64,000 bases of DNA. Origin: Pithys albifrons albifrons. Lineage: Eukaryota; Chordata; Aves; Passeriformes; Thamnophilidae. Location of the stretch: NCBI RefSeq assembly GCF_047495875.1, contig NC_092461.1, positions 66,824,299 through 66,888,298 of the forward strand, given 5' to 3'. Position numbers and translations under genes: made by a program. Of this stretch, positions 1-13,320 are shown in pieces (within the stretch, counting starts at the first letter, position 1; each line of letters opens with the position of its first letter). The notes beneath the pieces were generated by a model. The model did no database searches. It was not told the origin of the DNA and saw only the letters and a program-made list of their open reading frames with translations.

Positions 1-835
1 TAGTGGCCTCCTCTAAATCCTGAACATGTAAACAACAGCTGCAGGATGTTAAGAGCCACTAACAGCTCAGTCCTGTGTTTCTGGTATTAAATTACTCAAG
101 CCCACAGAGACTTATTTTTGTTCTGATTTTAGACATGTTGAGTAAGTAAATTTCATGTTGACAAGAATGAGACCAAATTGGAAGCTAATTTGTTGCTGCC
201 TGACATCAGGAACAATATAACTTGTGCATTGATGCCACACAAAGATCTTTATTTCTAAATAAAGCACTTTGATAAAAAACATCCTCATGTAATTAGGAAA
301 TATAAGGGGCAAAGCGAGAATTTGAGTTTAAATGGTGAAATGGAATAAATCCTGTTTACTACCCTTGCAACAACAGGTTTACAATAACACGAAATTAATG
401 AAGAATTCTATTCCAAAAGTATTCTGAAAGCATGTCATCTCAGAACTATAAATAATTAATTGTTTCTATACACTAAGGAAGTGAAAAAATGTCAACACAG
501 TTTGGCAATTTCAAACAATGTGCAAACCTTTATCCTGCACAGAAAATGCATAATTAATAACACCCCAAAACATGATCTACAACCAGAACATATCTCAGCT
601 ATACAAAATCCCAGACTGATGTGCTTAAAGAAAATAACTTCATTTCTTGGATTAAAATTTTTAAAGATGTGATAGGTTTTCTTTGGCCTCAGCACAGGAA
701 AGCAATTAAATTCCTACCTGTCTGTGGGTGTGGAAGTCACTCTTCTCATGCAGAGTTGAATAACTGTTGGCACCGTAGCCTACATGAAGTATCTTGAGGG
801 GTATTAGAACAGGTATGAGATCAGGTGTTAATTGT
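1..835. other. AT-rich spacer
   Basis: No gene, RNA or repeat recognised. All reading frames are short and unlike any family I know. Confidence 0.6.
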
Positions 836-2830
836 GGAAAATTTCAATTACCCAAATATTGATTGGATCAATGCCTCATTAGGAGGAGATGTAGAGATAT
901 TATTTTTGAAAATAGTAAGTGGCTAATCCCAAGAAATATGTCTTACAATCCAAGAAAAGATGCTGTTCTGAATATGGTGGTTGTAGTGCACACAACACCT
1001 CAAAAAGTACTAGTAGGTTAGCCTTTCTATAACAGCAACCACAATACAATTAGCTTTAAAATTATAGGGTAGACAGTGGGCTAAATAATTACAGCATATG
1101 ACTCTGCAATTTCAAGAAAAAGGATTATGTTTTAAACAAAATAAACAAGGAGAACATTAGAAAAATAAACAACAAAGAAAAAACAAAAAAAGAGCAAACA
1201 CTCCAAATTCAAAAAGTAACATTCCAAACAGCTAGATGCTTAAACCAGCCTGGAGTTTGTAAAAAAACGGTGTAATGGGAAAAGGGTAAAATGCATGCCA
1301 CCATTCAAAAAGAAAGAAAAGGACTACAAAAAGAGCTGCCATGAGATCTGTGGGAAAGCTCGTAAGGCTATCACAGGGAAAAGCTTAGTGTTTAAGAAAA
1401 TGAGGAGAACCCTATAAGAAAATGTTAGGTTCAACATAAGGAGGAAATTGAGAGTTCTAAAAATAATTTCAAGTATACCTTGAAAACGATTTTCAAACTG
1501 ATAACAAAAGTTCTTTAAATACTTCAGACACAGTGGAATTGATGGGAATACTGGTGACAAGTGTGTAAAAGCAGCTCTCAGGGCTGACAATGGCCACAGC
1601 TGAAAAGCTAAGTGAATTCTTTAATGAAGGACAACCCCAAGGGGAAAACAGTCTTTGGAGCAGATCAATCAGAGAAGTTAGACCCATTTGAAATAAACAT
1701 AACTCAACTGCAAGACCAAATGGATTAGCTGAAAGTCAGTAAGTCACCCAGTCCAGGTAGCATTCACACAATGTTGAACTTTGTGTGAAACTGCAGAAGT
1801 GCCACCCCAGACATGTGGCCATAGAGCTACAAACAGCCCCTGTGAAAGGTAATAGATGGATTACCAGCATGAATTTCTTATTGAATAAGGGCCCAGGAGG
1901 GTAACCTAGAAACTATAAGTGTTATCTGTCCTTGGAAAGATGGTCGAGGATAAATTAAAGAATGGTATCAAGGACTTTTTCAGTCTGTATTAAAAAGCAG
2001 AATCACTGAGTGGGTCAGATATTGTCACCTGGGCAAGAATCAGAGTTGCTTCTGTGAAGGAAAATCCTATTTCCCTGATTTGCCAGACATCCATAAGGAT
2101 CAGTGCCACCACAGTTTTTATCATTTGTAATTTTCCATAAGGTACGTAAAGGAAACAGTATGTGAATGTCAAAAATTTCTAGATGGCCTAAACTCTTCTT
2201 GGAAGTAAGGTGTGGTGGCAATGCCAAGAAAATCCAGAAGGACTTCATAAAACTGAGTGAGCGAGCAAAAACATGGCAGAAGAGCTTCAATATAGATAAA
2301 AACACCTAGGGAAAATAATCCAAACAATTTTTACCACAATGTATTAGTCAGAACTGCAAGTTGGGAAGGAGATCTCATAGTCATCAGTGACATCCATTGC
2401 CTGAAATATTTGGCTTAATGGGCAGAAAATATCAGAGGAGGCAACAAAGCATTTAGCATCATCTAGAAGAATCCTGAAAAGGAAAAAAACATACTTTTGC
2501 TACTGCATAGAAGTTTGATGAGTTCATATCTGACGATCAATGTGCACTTCTGGTTCTTGCACTTCAGGGAGGAAGACTTTAAGATGGTAGAGCAGCTGCC
2601 CCTGCTCACAAAGGCCAGAGGTCTTCAGTTTGAAGACAAGATGGAGGAGCATGGATGAGGTTTACAAAACCATGAAAACAGGGAATTAGATGAATGTGTT
2701 CTTGCAGTCCTGGGACAGGAGAACAAGAGAACAGGATTAAGTTAGCAGAACATTATTTAAATTAGTTTATAAAAGATCTTTCTTACACAGGCAGCTTGGA
2801 ATTTACTACTAGAGAGCATTGTGGAAACAG
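836..2830 (+). mobile_element. Very old CR1/L3-like LINE relic
   Basis: A long stretch keeps scattered similarity, in order, to CR1/L3-type LINE ORF2 on the plus strand. Near 840-870 is a phrase like the end of the endonuclease domain (an FNYPNIDW-like string). Near 955-1060 is the segment between endonuclease and reverse transcriptase. Near 1330-1620 is the linker ending in a SEFFN-like string. Near 2500-2690 is the C-terminal part, where the DNA resembles the well-conserved end of ORF2. Near 2790-2830 is the segment before the ORF2 stop. The frame is broken throughout by stops and indels and no active domain survives. The element appears much older than the other retroelements here. The call rests on remembered family patterns and could be wrong in detail; L2 is an alternative. 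Confidence 0.5.
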
Positions 2831-5466
2831 AGAGTGTCACCATGATCAAAAAGGAACTAAGAAAATAATATACCACAGCTTCAGGACTTAGAGTATGATG
2901 TGCAATGAGGACGAGGAGGAGAGAGTAATACTGTGCAGCTACATTTCATTTCAACATGAAATCAAAATACTGTCAGGGTCCACAATAACATGTATATATG
3001 CACATCTGGGAACAAGAAAAATCTCCCAACTTCCCTTCCCCACAGGGAGCTTAAGTAACTTTCTCTTAAATGTTCCAGAGCCCTGAAGCAGATTTAATCA
3101 AAAAAATCTCCTGTATATGAACATATGAATGCTTGCCTAAATCAGTTATCCACCAGGGACCTTTAAGTTTGGGTCATACCTACATTTTCTCTATCTTGAG
3201 AAAGGAGTAAAATTCATTCTGAAGAAAACTCTTACCACAGCCGTTTCTATACAAGTGACACTCAGTATAATATTAAGTATAAATATTTTTGCAAGGAGTA
3301 TGTTTCCATCACTCTTGAGCAGTACTTTTACTGATCATTATTTATTCATTGACTAATAGCATTTCCAAAATGCCAGGCATTGCATCAAGAGGACATTTTA
3401 AATAAACTTTCTATTCTGTCCCTATAAACAAATTTTAAATATGGTAAAAAATGAAGAATTATGGCTCCTTTGGTGTTTATAATATGAAACTCAAAATTTC
3501 CATAGATCTTTGATAGTGCTCAAAATCAAAAACAAATTATAATGCCCACACGGGAGTCAGAGATTAGTCTTTAACTCCGATAACTCTGTGCAGAGTACCC
3601 ATTTCATATATCAAATTCCATCCAAGATTCTCTAACACTAGTCTTTTATGAAACTATCCCTAACTCTGCCTTATTTCTGTTTTCATACAAAATGGGAAAG
3701 AAATTGCCTCTATGTTCATACTAATTTCAATACTTTCAACCAAATTAAAAGGAATTCTGCTAGAGGTAAAATAAAGTAGTAGTTAAATCACCAGAGAGAG
3801 GACCCAGGAGGCTGATGTTCACTTTGAGCTTGCAGTGACATTTGCTTTCCAATCAGATGCTACCCACATGATTAGCACTATTGCCTCTTTCCAGTGGAAG
3901 ACTCTGGAATGAAGGGACAGAGTGTGAACTTTAGAGAAGGTTATTTATATATTCATCTTCATCAAAAGCTTCCTTGTTGCACAGTTGTTATGTTGGGTTG
4001 TAGGGGTTTTTTGCATGAAGTGCTTATGTTCTCAGTTAGAATAATGACTTTCAAACACTCTGTGTGGTGATTGATGATAACGATAATTATTATTGTCTAA
4101 CAAACTTACAGATGTCCAAGGGCTCCACTGAGTTCAGTGATGTGCAAATAAACACAGTATAGCCCATGTGTTGAAGAATTAGGTCATGTAGGACAGGTGA
4201 ATAAAATAATTTATGCTACAAAAAATTGCCATAAACAAAGAAAAAATATATATAAGCACATGCTGTAAAGTTCAGTGTTTCTTACATATAATTTCACCAA
4301 TTGACAGAAGAGACATGGCAGTAGAGGCTTCAGAGTTGCTTTGATAGCAAGTTGACATCAATTAATTTCTCAGCAGACATTCATGGCTGGGCAAGAGGAG
4401 CTTGCCTTGAACTTCCTGCATTGGAAAACTATTATATAAGTAGTTACATCAATGTAAAAACAATAGGCAGCTTGCCCCAGGCTGCTAGAGGTATGCTGTA
4501 AATCATCCCAGTTTCAGTAGAGCATCTGCTAGTGTTATAATAATGCTCCTGTATGTATCACCTTCCAGAAATAAGCATATTAGGTGTTGGGCACTTTCCA
4601 TTTTGTTTGATTGATCTGGACTGAACTGTAGTGCAACAGTGGCACATGTGTAAAGGAAGTTATATGTTGAGAAAGACTATGAAGCAAAACCTGACTTCTT
4701 GGTACTCAGAGAGAAGAAACTATGGGAAACACAAAAGACCCTGGCACATCTACTTTTGTTTCCTTAGAGGTGCAAAACTCCAAAAATAGTTTTTTGTACT
4801 TTTTTAGCTGAATATACTAACAAATTTATTGCTTACTCACAGAGTATTAAGAGTGGGTAATGCTCAGTTAAGCTAGAGAGAAGTGCACTCATGCTCTAAG
4901 CATACTTCATCAGGTACAATCCATTGCCTGTAAACGTGCAAGCTTTGTTAAGTTATGCCTCCTTGTCAACTTCCTTGCATATGTTTTGGTGAGACAGGGA
5001 GAACCACAGCAAAATCTCTAGTCCCTCAAAACCACACTGCTGCTTCTTTCTTCACATGTTCATAAGAGTATTGTTCTTGGAAGAAAGCTCCCTCTGTAAG
5101 GAGTAACTTGGACCAGTATCTGTCAGTGCACTGTAGATGATGACCCTGATACTCTGCTGTTACATGTCTCCATTATAACTTCACTTTTCTAATCTATTTA
5201 GAAGCAGAACTACACCTGTAAGAGAGGAGTTTCCCTTTTGATTATGATACACATCATATGTCAACTGCACTCTGAGCCAGGAAACATGGCATCTAGGTAA
5301 GCCTTGAAGCTTTGTGCAGGTCAGCTCTACTGGATCTCTTAGGAATATTAAATTGACTGGTGAAATCAACAACCATGAGTGGCTTTTTGTCAGAAGATGT
5401 CAATATATTTGATGGCCAGAAATAGATCAGTATACTGATGAGAATAAAGCTTTTTTGTTTTGATGT
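2831..5466. other. AT-rich spacer
   Basis: About 2.6 kb with no recognised gene or repeat family. Reading frames are short and have no recognisable domains. Confidence 0.6.
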
Positions 5467-5479
5467 AGTTTAAAGGCTA

Positions 5480-5598
5480 GGGGCAGTTAAATGCCTCCCT
5501 GACATCCATTCCCGTCAGATCTCGGAAGCTAAGCAGGGTCGGCCCCGGATTAGTACTTGGATGGGAGACCTCCTGGGAAGTGCCGGGTGCTGTAGGTT
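5480..5598 (+). ncRNA. 5S rRNA-like head of SINE copy 1 (pol III promoter)
   Basis: Near full-length 5S-like segment. The internal control region is the best-preserved part, as expected if it served as the SINE promoter. It is not a functional 5S gene. Confidence 0.85.
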
Positions 5599-5794
5599 CT
5601 AGTCCTGAGGACTTCACTGGCACCGTCCAAGCTCACTCGGCCATGGCAGATGAACCTCAGGACTTAAACGGTGAGGCCAGTTCTGCGCATGCTGAGCCTC
5701 ACCTAAAATCCACTGCACAGGCTGGAAGGGCCCACCCACATGGGGACAGCCCTTCCCAAATCTTCGTTCGTGAAGTTTGGCCATACATACATAC
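5480..5794 (+). mobile_element. 5S rRNA-derived SINE, copy 1
   Basis: The first about 118 bases (5480-5598) align along the whole length of vertebrate 5S rRNA, including an intact A-box region (AGCTAAGCAGGGTCG) and C-box region (GGATGGGAGACC). The body (5601-5747) matches the 5' UTR of the LINE at 11449-11597. The tail (from 5748) matches that LINE's 3' end and finishes in a short CATA repeat. A perfect 13-bp target-site duplication (AGTTTAAAGGCTA) lies at 5467-5479 and 5795-5807, so the element begins at the 5S head with no other leader. A 5S head implies an internal RNA polymerase III promoter. It is not a 5S rRNA gene: it has many substitutions and is fused to LINE sequence. The short frame running through it is not a gene. 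Confidence 0.93.
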
Positions 5795-5807
5795 AGTTTA
5801 AAGGCTA

Positions 5808-8800
5808 AATGTTTTAGCAGAGTGCTCTTTGCTTTGAAAATATGGACAACAACAAATGTGGAGTATAACCAGCAAAATAAGTGACAATATTCTAGATTAA
5901 CTGATATTCCATAGTTATACTATTATTTTTGTCTTCAGAAAAAATTCTTGTTCATATACGATTGTCCACTGGAACATCAGAAATGCCAGATAAGAAAAAA
6001 TACTTTTCTGAATCTAATTCATTTTGTATATAAAGTAGTGCGACCAGACTGAAAAGTGCTTTTCTTCCTGGTGAGCATTCATATTACAGACTTGAGCAAA
6101 TATTCATTTTTGAGCAACTTCATTTTTTGACACAATGATGTCCTGACTTAACCAAACTACACTAGACTTAGCTTATAAATCTTGACTACCTTTCTTAACT
6201 ACACACAAGCTTACTGTACATGTATTTCAGAAACCATGCTAGTATACTCCAAGCAGCCCCTAATTAGGGTTGTTTTCTGAGATATTTTCTTCTATTATAT
6301 CTGATAAATGAAAGATTAGATATTTGCACATTCCTGGGGAAAAAAATTTTTTCTTTGAACTTAAAATCTTTAGAAAGTTGAGGAACAATGAAGAAAAATA
6401 ATGACAGCTAACCAAGATGAGGGAAAATAATTGAAATGCTAAACATCTGGTATTGTCAGAAAGCAGATAAGTTGCAACTAGAAACAACTTCAGATTTCTT
6501 ATGATAATTACTGTGAAAATCTGAACAGAAAAAGCCAGCAGAGTCAACTTTTCTGGGAACTTCAAACACACTTTGAAGAAAGTCTTTTTTAATCCTTGAT
6601 ATGATGAGAGGAAAATCTAGTAATTGAGTTTAAGATTAGAAATGAGCATTATATTTAAAATGTTTAAATGTGTAAACTGTTGCTAGGTGATGAAAATTCC
6701 TTCATAATATAAAATGAAATTTTTTCTTTAATATGGCATTTTCCTTCAACCTAGTCCATAATGATTACTGTTTAGTATGCCCACATGGGACTGCTGTATC
6801 ATCACTCATATTTTAGAAAAACAAAAATCAAGATAAAAAAAATTTAGGTTTTTTTTTTCTCCTGAAAGTCAAGGAATAACATTTGTAGCTTGTCAGAACT
6901 TCCCCAGTTCTATTTCTCTTCTTTTTTTTCAAGATAAAGTATGTAAGCTGTAGCCATCTTAACTGCGCCCAGAAGTATCTCACCAACTAACACAAAGGGG
7001 CTTCCTCATCACTCATCCTTCTGTAGCATGAACTGTATATTTTTTTTACTGAAAATTGAAGATGTAAAATCTCAATTTTTTTTCTGACATATGAAATTCC
7101 AGAATATGGAACTAGCTTGTTGATATAAAAGTTCTGCTTGATATAAAGTTTTGATCTAAAACCAGGATGCATTCTCCATCTTACCAAATATATATTTATA
7201 TCCTGGCAAGTCCAATTGTACTCAGGAAGACTAGTTGGAAACAAATAGAGTTAATAAATAGGTAGTAAACTGCTAATATAATGAAAAAAATCCAAAACAA
7301 ACCAAACAAATAATATACACATGCACAAAAATATCCCCCCGCAAAACAACAGCAACAACAACAACAAAAAAGTTGAGAAGCATCATCCAACAAGATTCCC
7401 CATTTCCAATGAACAGGCAGTGATTTGTTCCATTTCACAGCATTACCGGGAATTTCAGTGAGGTGAGATGGCTTCAAGAATGCACTCACACAACCCAGGG
7501 ACACACAATTAAAAATGTATTTGCTTAGCTGGACAAGTGTAGCAGATGAATGGCAACTTAGATGCTACAGCACATAGTAATGTCCACTATAAACCACCCT
7601 GTCTGCCCAGTTTAGACCAGTACACCAGGGATGCACAGGAGCATCATTCCCTTTCAATATGCCTATGACATACTGTTTGTCTCATACATGTGTCAGTGTT
7701 TCCTTGTCTCTAATTTCCATATGGTCTTGGATATCAGTGTATCCCATTGCCCCCAAAATGGACATATTTAAACAGTTTTATTCCCTTCTAATTTGGATAT
7801 TTGGCATAGGCCACCAACAGCCTTGCTAATCACATAGCTTTTCCACAATCTCTTTGACTTTCTTCTCTCACCCTCTGACTTCTTGCCCCAAATGTGGTGG
7901 AAAAGTTGTGAACTCAGCAATAGTTGCAAAGTTGAATTCTGTCTACATCCACTGTATTTCCAACTCACCTAAAAATAAATCCAGTTGACTGAAGCTGGGC
8001 AGGAGTACTAGAGATTATGTATCTGGGGTTATCATTTTCAGTGTTGGCTTCAGTGTTGGATTCAGTGAGCAGGTGTAGTAGTGTAAGGTCCTAAACACCA
8101 CAGGACACCTACACTTGCTATACCTGAGTACTACGTTTATATGTAGAAAAGACTCTCAGTCTCCTTGCCTCCAACCTCCACTGTCATCTTGAGCTGTCAT
8201 CTGTCATAATAAAATGATTTCTGTTGCAACTGCAACTAGCTCTACAGTGCCAGGGAACCTTTTATACTGGACAGAGACTCTTTTTAAAGTGGTTTGTAAC
8301 TATGGGAATTGCAAGTTGGCCATTTTTTTTGCCCATTTGTATGACACTAGTCATAATGTGCAGAGAGAAAACTGACATGGTAGGAAGTAACAACAAAGGC
8401 TGAATCAGATCAAAGTTGGGGATTTTTTTTAGTGTATTGAAATGAATTAGCAACACTCTGCTAACGATAGTATAGGATACCTTCTGTATAGCACTATCTT
8501 AATTCCAGAAAGGAGAAGTATATGATCATAACAAGATGCAAATTTACCACATTACAGATACTCTTTCTCTACCTGCAGTATGTAAAACTAGTGGAATTTA
8601 GAAATCCTGAAGACTTCTTGGAGATTTGTAGAGAATGAAGGAGACTGAGTTTAATATTTGGTTTTAGTACTACTAATCTATTATGTTTCATTGTCATTTC
8701 TTCTTATTTCTTCTCTTTGTATTGCCAATACGGCAGATTTTTAGGAAAAATCCTTTCTGACTTAAAAAAAAATTATATACTTCTATGTACACAAATTCTT

Positions 8801-10744
8801 CTATGTCTGTGCTGCCATCATATTTCCTGACTCATTCTCCTAAAGCCTTTTATTGCTTTACATCTCAACAATTTTGATATAGTAAGAAAAGTAAAAGGAA
8901 CAGTGTTTCGGTAGTCTATAAAATTTGTGGGTTTTTGGACATCAGAGGATGGTCTAAATACAAATGGGATGGCCAGAGTAGATCAGATCAGAAGTCATTG
9001 TCCCACATTCTGTTTCCAGTTTAGGGAGGAGAGTGAGATTGGTGTAGACAGATACAATTCACTAAAACACTTGAAGTTTCTTAAACTCAGGGCTTTCAGA
9101 GCTAAATGCTACTTGCAACATAAGTCTAATTACCCCAAATGTCCATTCTCTTCGAGAAGCCATGTAAGATTTTAAATAAAATTAAATGAGAGAATATTTT
9201 TAAAAATCTGCTCAAACTGATGCATATAAAGAAGGAAGAAACCAAGTGGGAAAAATAACATATAAGTGAATATTCAGTTTCATTTATGAAACATATAATA
9301 CATAAAATAAGTCATAACACTTCTTATAAAATCAATGTACAAAATATTGATAATCTCCACCAGGGATTTTGTTTTATACAATATTCTTTTGGCTCTGATG
9401 CTTCCACAGAAACTGTCCCATAATGTGAAATTAACACTACTTTATACTTAGAAGTAACGAACAAAACTCAAAACATGCCTTGTCCTAGCACTTTCAGCAA
9501 TTTAAACCTTAGGAAAAAATTACATATCTTATATATAGAGTTGCAAGAAGGATGCATTCAGAACCTGTTCTGCATGGAGATGGCATTAAAGAGAAACAAG
9601 GTAAAAGCTAATGCCTGTTCTACACAAGTAGGATGTTAGGAATCAAATAATGCTATATATAGCATGAGAAAATATTTGATGATAAGGACATCAATGAACA
9701 GCTGTTAAAATCTTAAAGGATCCATTTACAGATGAAATGAAAATATCATCTCCTTAAAAATTCTTGTTTCTCTCCAGTTATAAAGCTTTTGGACTTGAAT
9801 GTCTCACAGCTGTCACAGCCGTTTGGTTTGATTAATGTATCCTCCTTTAAGACAGCCCATAAAACATTGCAAATACATCACAGTGTTCAGGAACACAAGG
9901 AGCTCTTACACAGGCAAAATTTACTGTGCCTTCTTATCAGCTTCATGAAGTGGCAGAAATTGTCTTACTGCCCATGGTGTTGCTTACATAAACCATGAGC
10001 TAAAAAATAAACTTATGTACTTATATGTTAGTACAAATGAGAGTTTTGGTTGTAGTTTTTTGGAAATTACTGAAGTCTGGAACCACCATGACTCCATCTT
10101 TCCACACAACTTTAAATACCACAAAAAAGACTCCACTACTTTATACTGGAAACTTTACACAGGATCTCAAAGAAAGAAGCATTAACCCTTTAGTTCAAAA
10201 ACAAACCCACCCACCTATGGATAAAAATTTTGCATGAATGAGTTAGGAAACACATAACTTCATTTAGCACATGACAGTCATAAAATCACTGATAATAATT
10301 AACCATAGGACTCATAAACTGTAAGAAGTAGAGTAAAAATATCAGTTTAAATGTCTTTCAGGTCTTTGAAAAATTGTTCTTATTATGAAGAGGTTAAAAA
10401 AATTGCTAGACTGTAATAAATTGCATTCAGTACTGCTGACTAGTGGGTTACTTAGCTAAGAGTGGGAAATGTTAGCAAGGTCTTTTCTTGCACCACTCTT
10501 CAAAGAATTGAAGAACCTTCCCAAAAGCACCTTCCAAAGGTGACCTCTGTCTGTCTCCTGCCCCTCCTCATGGTTCCTTAGTGAAGAGACACCCTTGTCC
10601 CATGTGTAGGAAAGTGAGACCCTTTCCTAGAAATCTTAGATCTTTGCTTTTTGAGGCCCTTTCCTTTCTACCCCAGCCCACATCAAAGTCTTCCTACAGG
10701 GGAAAATGGAGATAGTCAAAGATGTGAATTGTGTTGTAGCAGGA
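5808..10744. other. AT-rich spacer with small simple repeats
   Basis: No gene recognised. There is a short CAA-rich tract near 7343-7370. The stretch around 7950-8260 ends in AATAAAA followed by about 30 bases, which could be the end of an old LTR or a processed transcript, but I cannot assign it to a family. The rest looks unique. Confidence 0.5.
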
Positions 10745-11172
10745 CATTCCCCCTGAAATGTGACCAAGCAACTCAATAAGACAAAGCCCTGCCTGCAAAT
10801 CTATCAGTGCTGGGCTGAGAGGGGTGTAGGCCATGTTGAAACCAACCTGGTTTTGAACCCGAATTAACATCCTAATGGTGAGGCAACTGCCAGAGTCAGT
10901 CAATCACTTTATACTAGAAAGGTCCAGTCCACTTTTTATATAGTCAGGTTCTTCTAACATAACCCTTCTTGGGGTGTATATGTGGAGACTCCTGCCTTGG
11001 ATGGGTCACCCCTCAAAGGTACTCCTCAAGGCTGAGAGAAAGAAATCTACCCACAGGCATTGGTATGGTGAATTATATCCATATCTAATTATTAATGATT
11101 TATTTTTCCTATCTTTAAAATGATTGCTTCAATAATTGCTTTAATATAGTTCACTATCCTATCTTCTTCTCT
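10745..11172 (-). mobile_element. LTR-like copy A, outer part (interrupted by the LINE)
   Basis: The reverse complement aligns with copy B at about 15625-16080, including the segment around the TATA box (TATATAAAAAG read on the minus strand, 10932-10942), followed in both copies by a GGACTGGAC-like string. Similarity stops at 11172, exactly where the LINE begins, and resumes at 15089 beyond the LINE. The outer limit near 10745 is where similarity to copy B fades, so it is approximate. The ERV family is not recognised. Confidence 0.7.
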
Positions 11173-11905
11173 GGGGACACTCCCTTGTCACGGGGCAGAA
11201 GCTTGTGGGCCCTCATGAGGTTGTGTGCTATGCTGGCAGTGGTATGTGCCTTTGGTAGGGTCTCCCATACCAGACAGATCTCAAATGAAGGGTCGGACAA
11301 AGTGTGTCCACAGACAGGATGGGCTTGCTAGCCTCCTGGCAACCATCCTAGGAGAAGGACAATTCTAATTCCCAAACCTGGGCAGATGGAGCTCACTTAG
11401 CGCTATAAGGCTATTCATCTAAGAGAAGGATATTCTAACCAAATCTACATCCTGAGGTATTTGCTGTCACCGTCCAAGCTCACTCGGCCCTGGCAGATGA
11501 CCCTTAGGAGTAAAGGGTGGGGCTAGTTTCGTGCACACTGTGCCTCACCTAAAAAATCCATTGCACAGGCTTGAAGGGTTCACCCACATTGCAAAGCCCT
11601 GTAGCAACAGGTGAGAGTCAAAATGGCAGGTGAGGAAGCGCTGGAAGCCACAGCCCCAATCCTGCATGCAGGCGGTTCAGGATACTGGTCATTCCAGACT
11701 GAATAGTCTCGTGTGGCAGCATCCTGAACAACCAAGCAGCCTTTTTTAAGGAGAGCAGTGCTTGCTTCACACGGAAAGGGGCCTAGCAAAGGTGGCCTAA
11801 AAAAGCTCATCTCTTCACCCAGATGGATAACCATGGCCAATCAGCATCTTCTGATGCAGTCAGACAAAGACAAAGAGACAAAGGCATACACCTGCTTCCA
11901 AAGTT
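11173..11905 (+). other. LINE 5' UTR; 11449-11597 shared with the SINE bodies
   Basis: Non-coding leader of the LINE. From about 11449 (TCCTGAGG) to 11597 it matches the body of all three 5S SINEs. Nothing 5S-like precedes the shared block here, so the 5S head belongs to the SINE only. The shared block ends at AAAGCCCT (11593-11600), which also occurs at 15031-15038 where the SINE tail begins. Confidence 0.8.
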
Positions 11906-12559
11906 GTGTTCAAATTGACACTCACATGTTGGAACATCAGAACCATGCTTGATACTGGGGATAGTGGATGCCCTGAGCATCATTCTGCTCTAATTGCCCA
12001 TGAACTGTCACGACTAAACATCGACATTGATGCTCTCAGTGAAGTTCGTCTTCATGAGGAAGGCAGCCTTAAAGAACATGGTGCTGGCTACACACTCTGC
12101 TGGTCAGGCACACCCAAAACTGAAAGACACCTTTCAGGAGTTGGCTTCATGATTAAAAACTCCATTGCATCCAAACTTGAAAATCTGCCAACAGGTCATT
12201 CCGATTGCATTATCTCCTTACGCCTCTCTCTACACAACAAGCAACATGTTGTTCTTTTTAGCATATATGCCCCAACTCTCCAAGCTGACCCAGCGGAAAA
12301 AGACAAATTCTACACCAACCTGTGCCGCCTCACCCAAAATGTTCCTGCAGATGATAAGATCATAATCCTTGGTGACTTCAATGCCAGAGTAGGAAGGAAC
12401 TCTGAAACCTGGAAAGAAGTACTGGGCAAGCATGGCGTTGGAAACTGCAATGACAACAGACACCTCCTGCTAGAGTTTTGTGCAGAACAGCAGCTCACCA
12501 TCACCAACACTATCTTTCAGCAGAAAGACAGCCTGAAGACAACCTGGATGCATCCTTGA
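11906..12559 (+). pseudogene. LINE endonuclease domain (APE type), broken
   Basis: An open 217-residue stretch covers most of an APE-like endonuclease, the enzyme that nicks target DNA to prime reverse transcription. Visible motifs in order are CWNIRT (Asn 10), SEVRL (Glu 46), IYAPT (around 120) and GDFNAR (Asp 157, Asn 159), the usual metal-binding and catalytic positions of the family. The frame ends in a TGA right after TWMHP, where relatives continue. The last conserved box, an RDHH string near 12657, lies beyond further stops. The true translation start is uncertain. The sequence supports a once-functional, now defective enzyme. Confidence 0.85.
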
Positions 12560-13320
12560 TCCAAGCACAGGTACCTCATCGACTAGGTCTATAGTGCAAC
12601 AGAGAAATGTTGGTGATGTCCATCATACCCGAGTGATGCTGAGTGCAGAATGTCAAAGAGACCACCACCTTGTGCATTGCAAACTTAATCTCCACTTTAA
12701 GCCCAAACATGAGAGGTGGCATTCCAAGGGGGAGACTCCAAGTTAACAATCTTCAAACAGCCACAGTGAGAGACAGCTTTCAGGTGAACCTTCAAACTAG
12801 ACTTAAAGATAATCCCATAGATCCCTCACCTGAAGTGCTTTGGCAGCACATTAAAAATAGCATCCTGCAGTCCTCTGAAGAGTCCTTAGGGTTCTCCTCC
12901 AAGAAAAACAAAGACTGGTTTGATGAAAACAATCAAGAGATTGTTGAAGAAGAAGAGAACAGCTCACCAAGCACACCTTGCTCAGCCATCTTGCCATGTA
13001 AGAAAAGCCGCCTTTTGTCTTGCATGCAGTAAGCTCCAACAGAAACTTCAAGATATCCAGAATAAATGGTGGCTGAATCTAGCAGAAAAGATTCAACTGT
13101 GCACAGATTTTGGTGACCACATGAGGCCCTGAAAGCAGTGTATGGACTCACACACCAGGTTCAAAGCCCCCTACTCAGTACAGATGACCAAATGCTTCTC
13201 ACAGATAAAACCTTCATCCTGAACCAATGGTCTGAACATTTTCAGACTCTCTTCAGTGTCATCCGTGTAATCCAAGGCTCAGCAATTCAGCACATTACAG
13301 AACAAACAGTGAAAAATTAA
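12560..13320 (+). pseudogene. LINE linker between endonuclease and RT, decayed
   Basis: Fragments of the expected coding sequence remain in changing frames, such as a KDWFDENNQEI-like string near 12909-12944. Several in-frame stops and indels mean that no single frame covers the stretch. No domain of known function is present. Confidence 0.7.

Noticed and set aside
5480..5598. A 5S rRNA gene
   Set aside because: Many substitutions, fusion to LINE-derived sequence and a target-site duplication show that it is a SINE head. The same holds for the copies at 24 and 43 kb.
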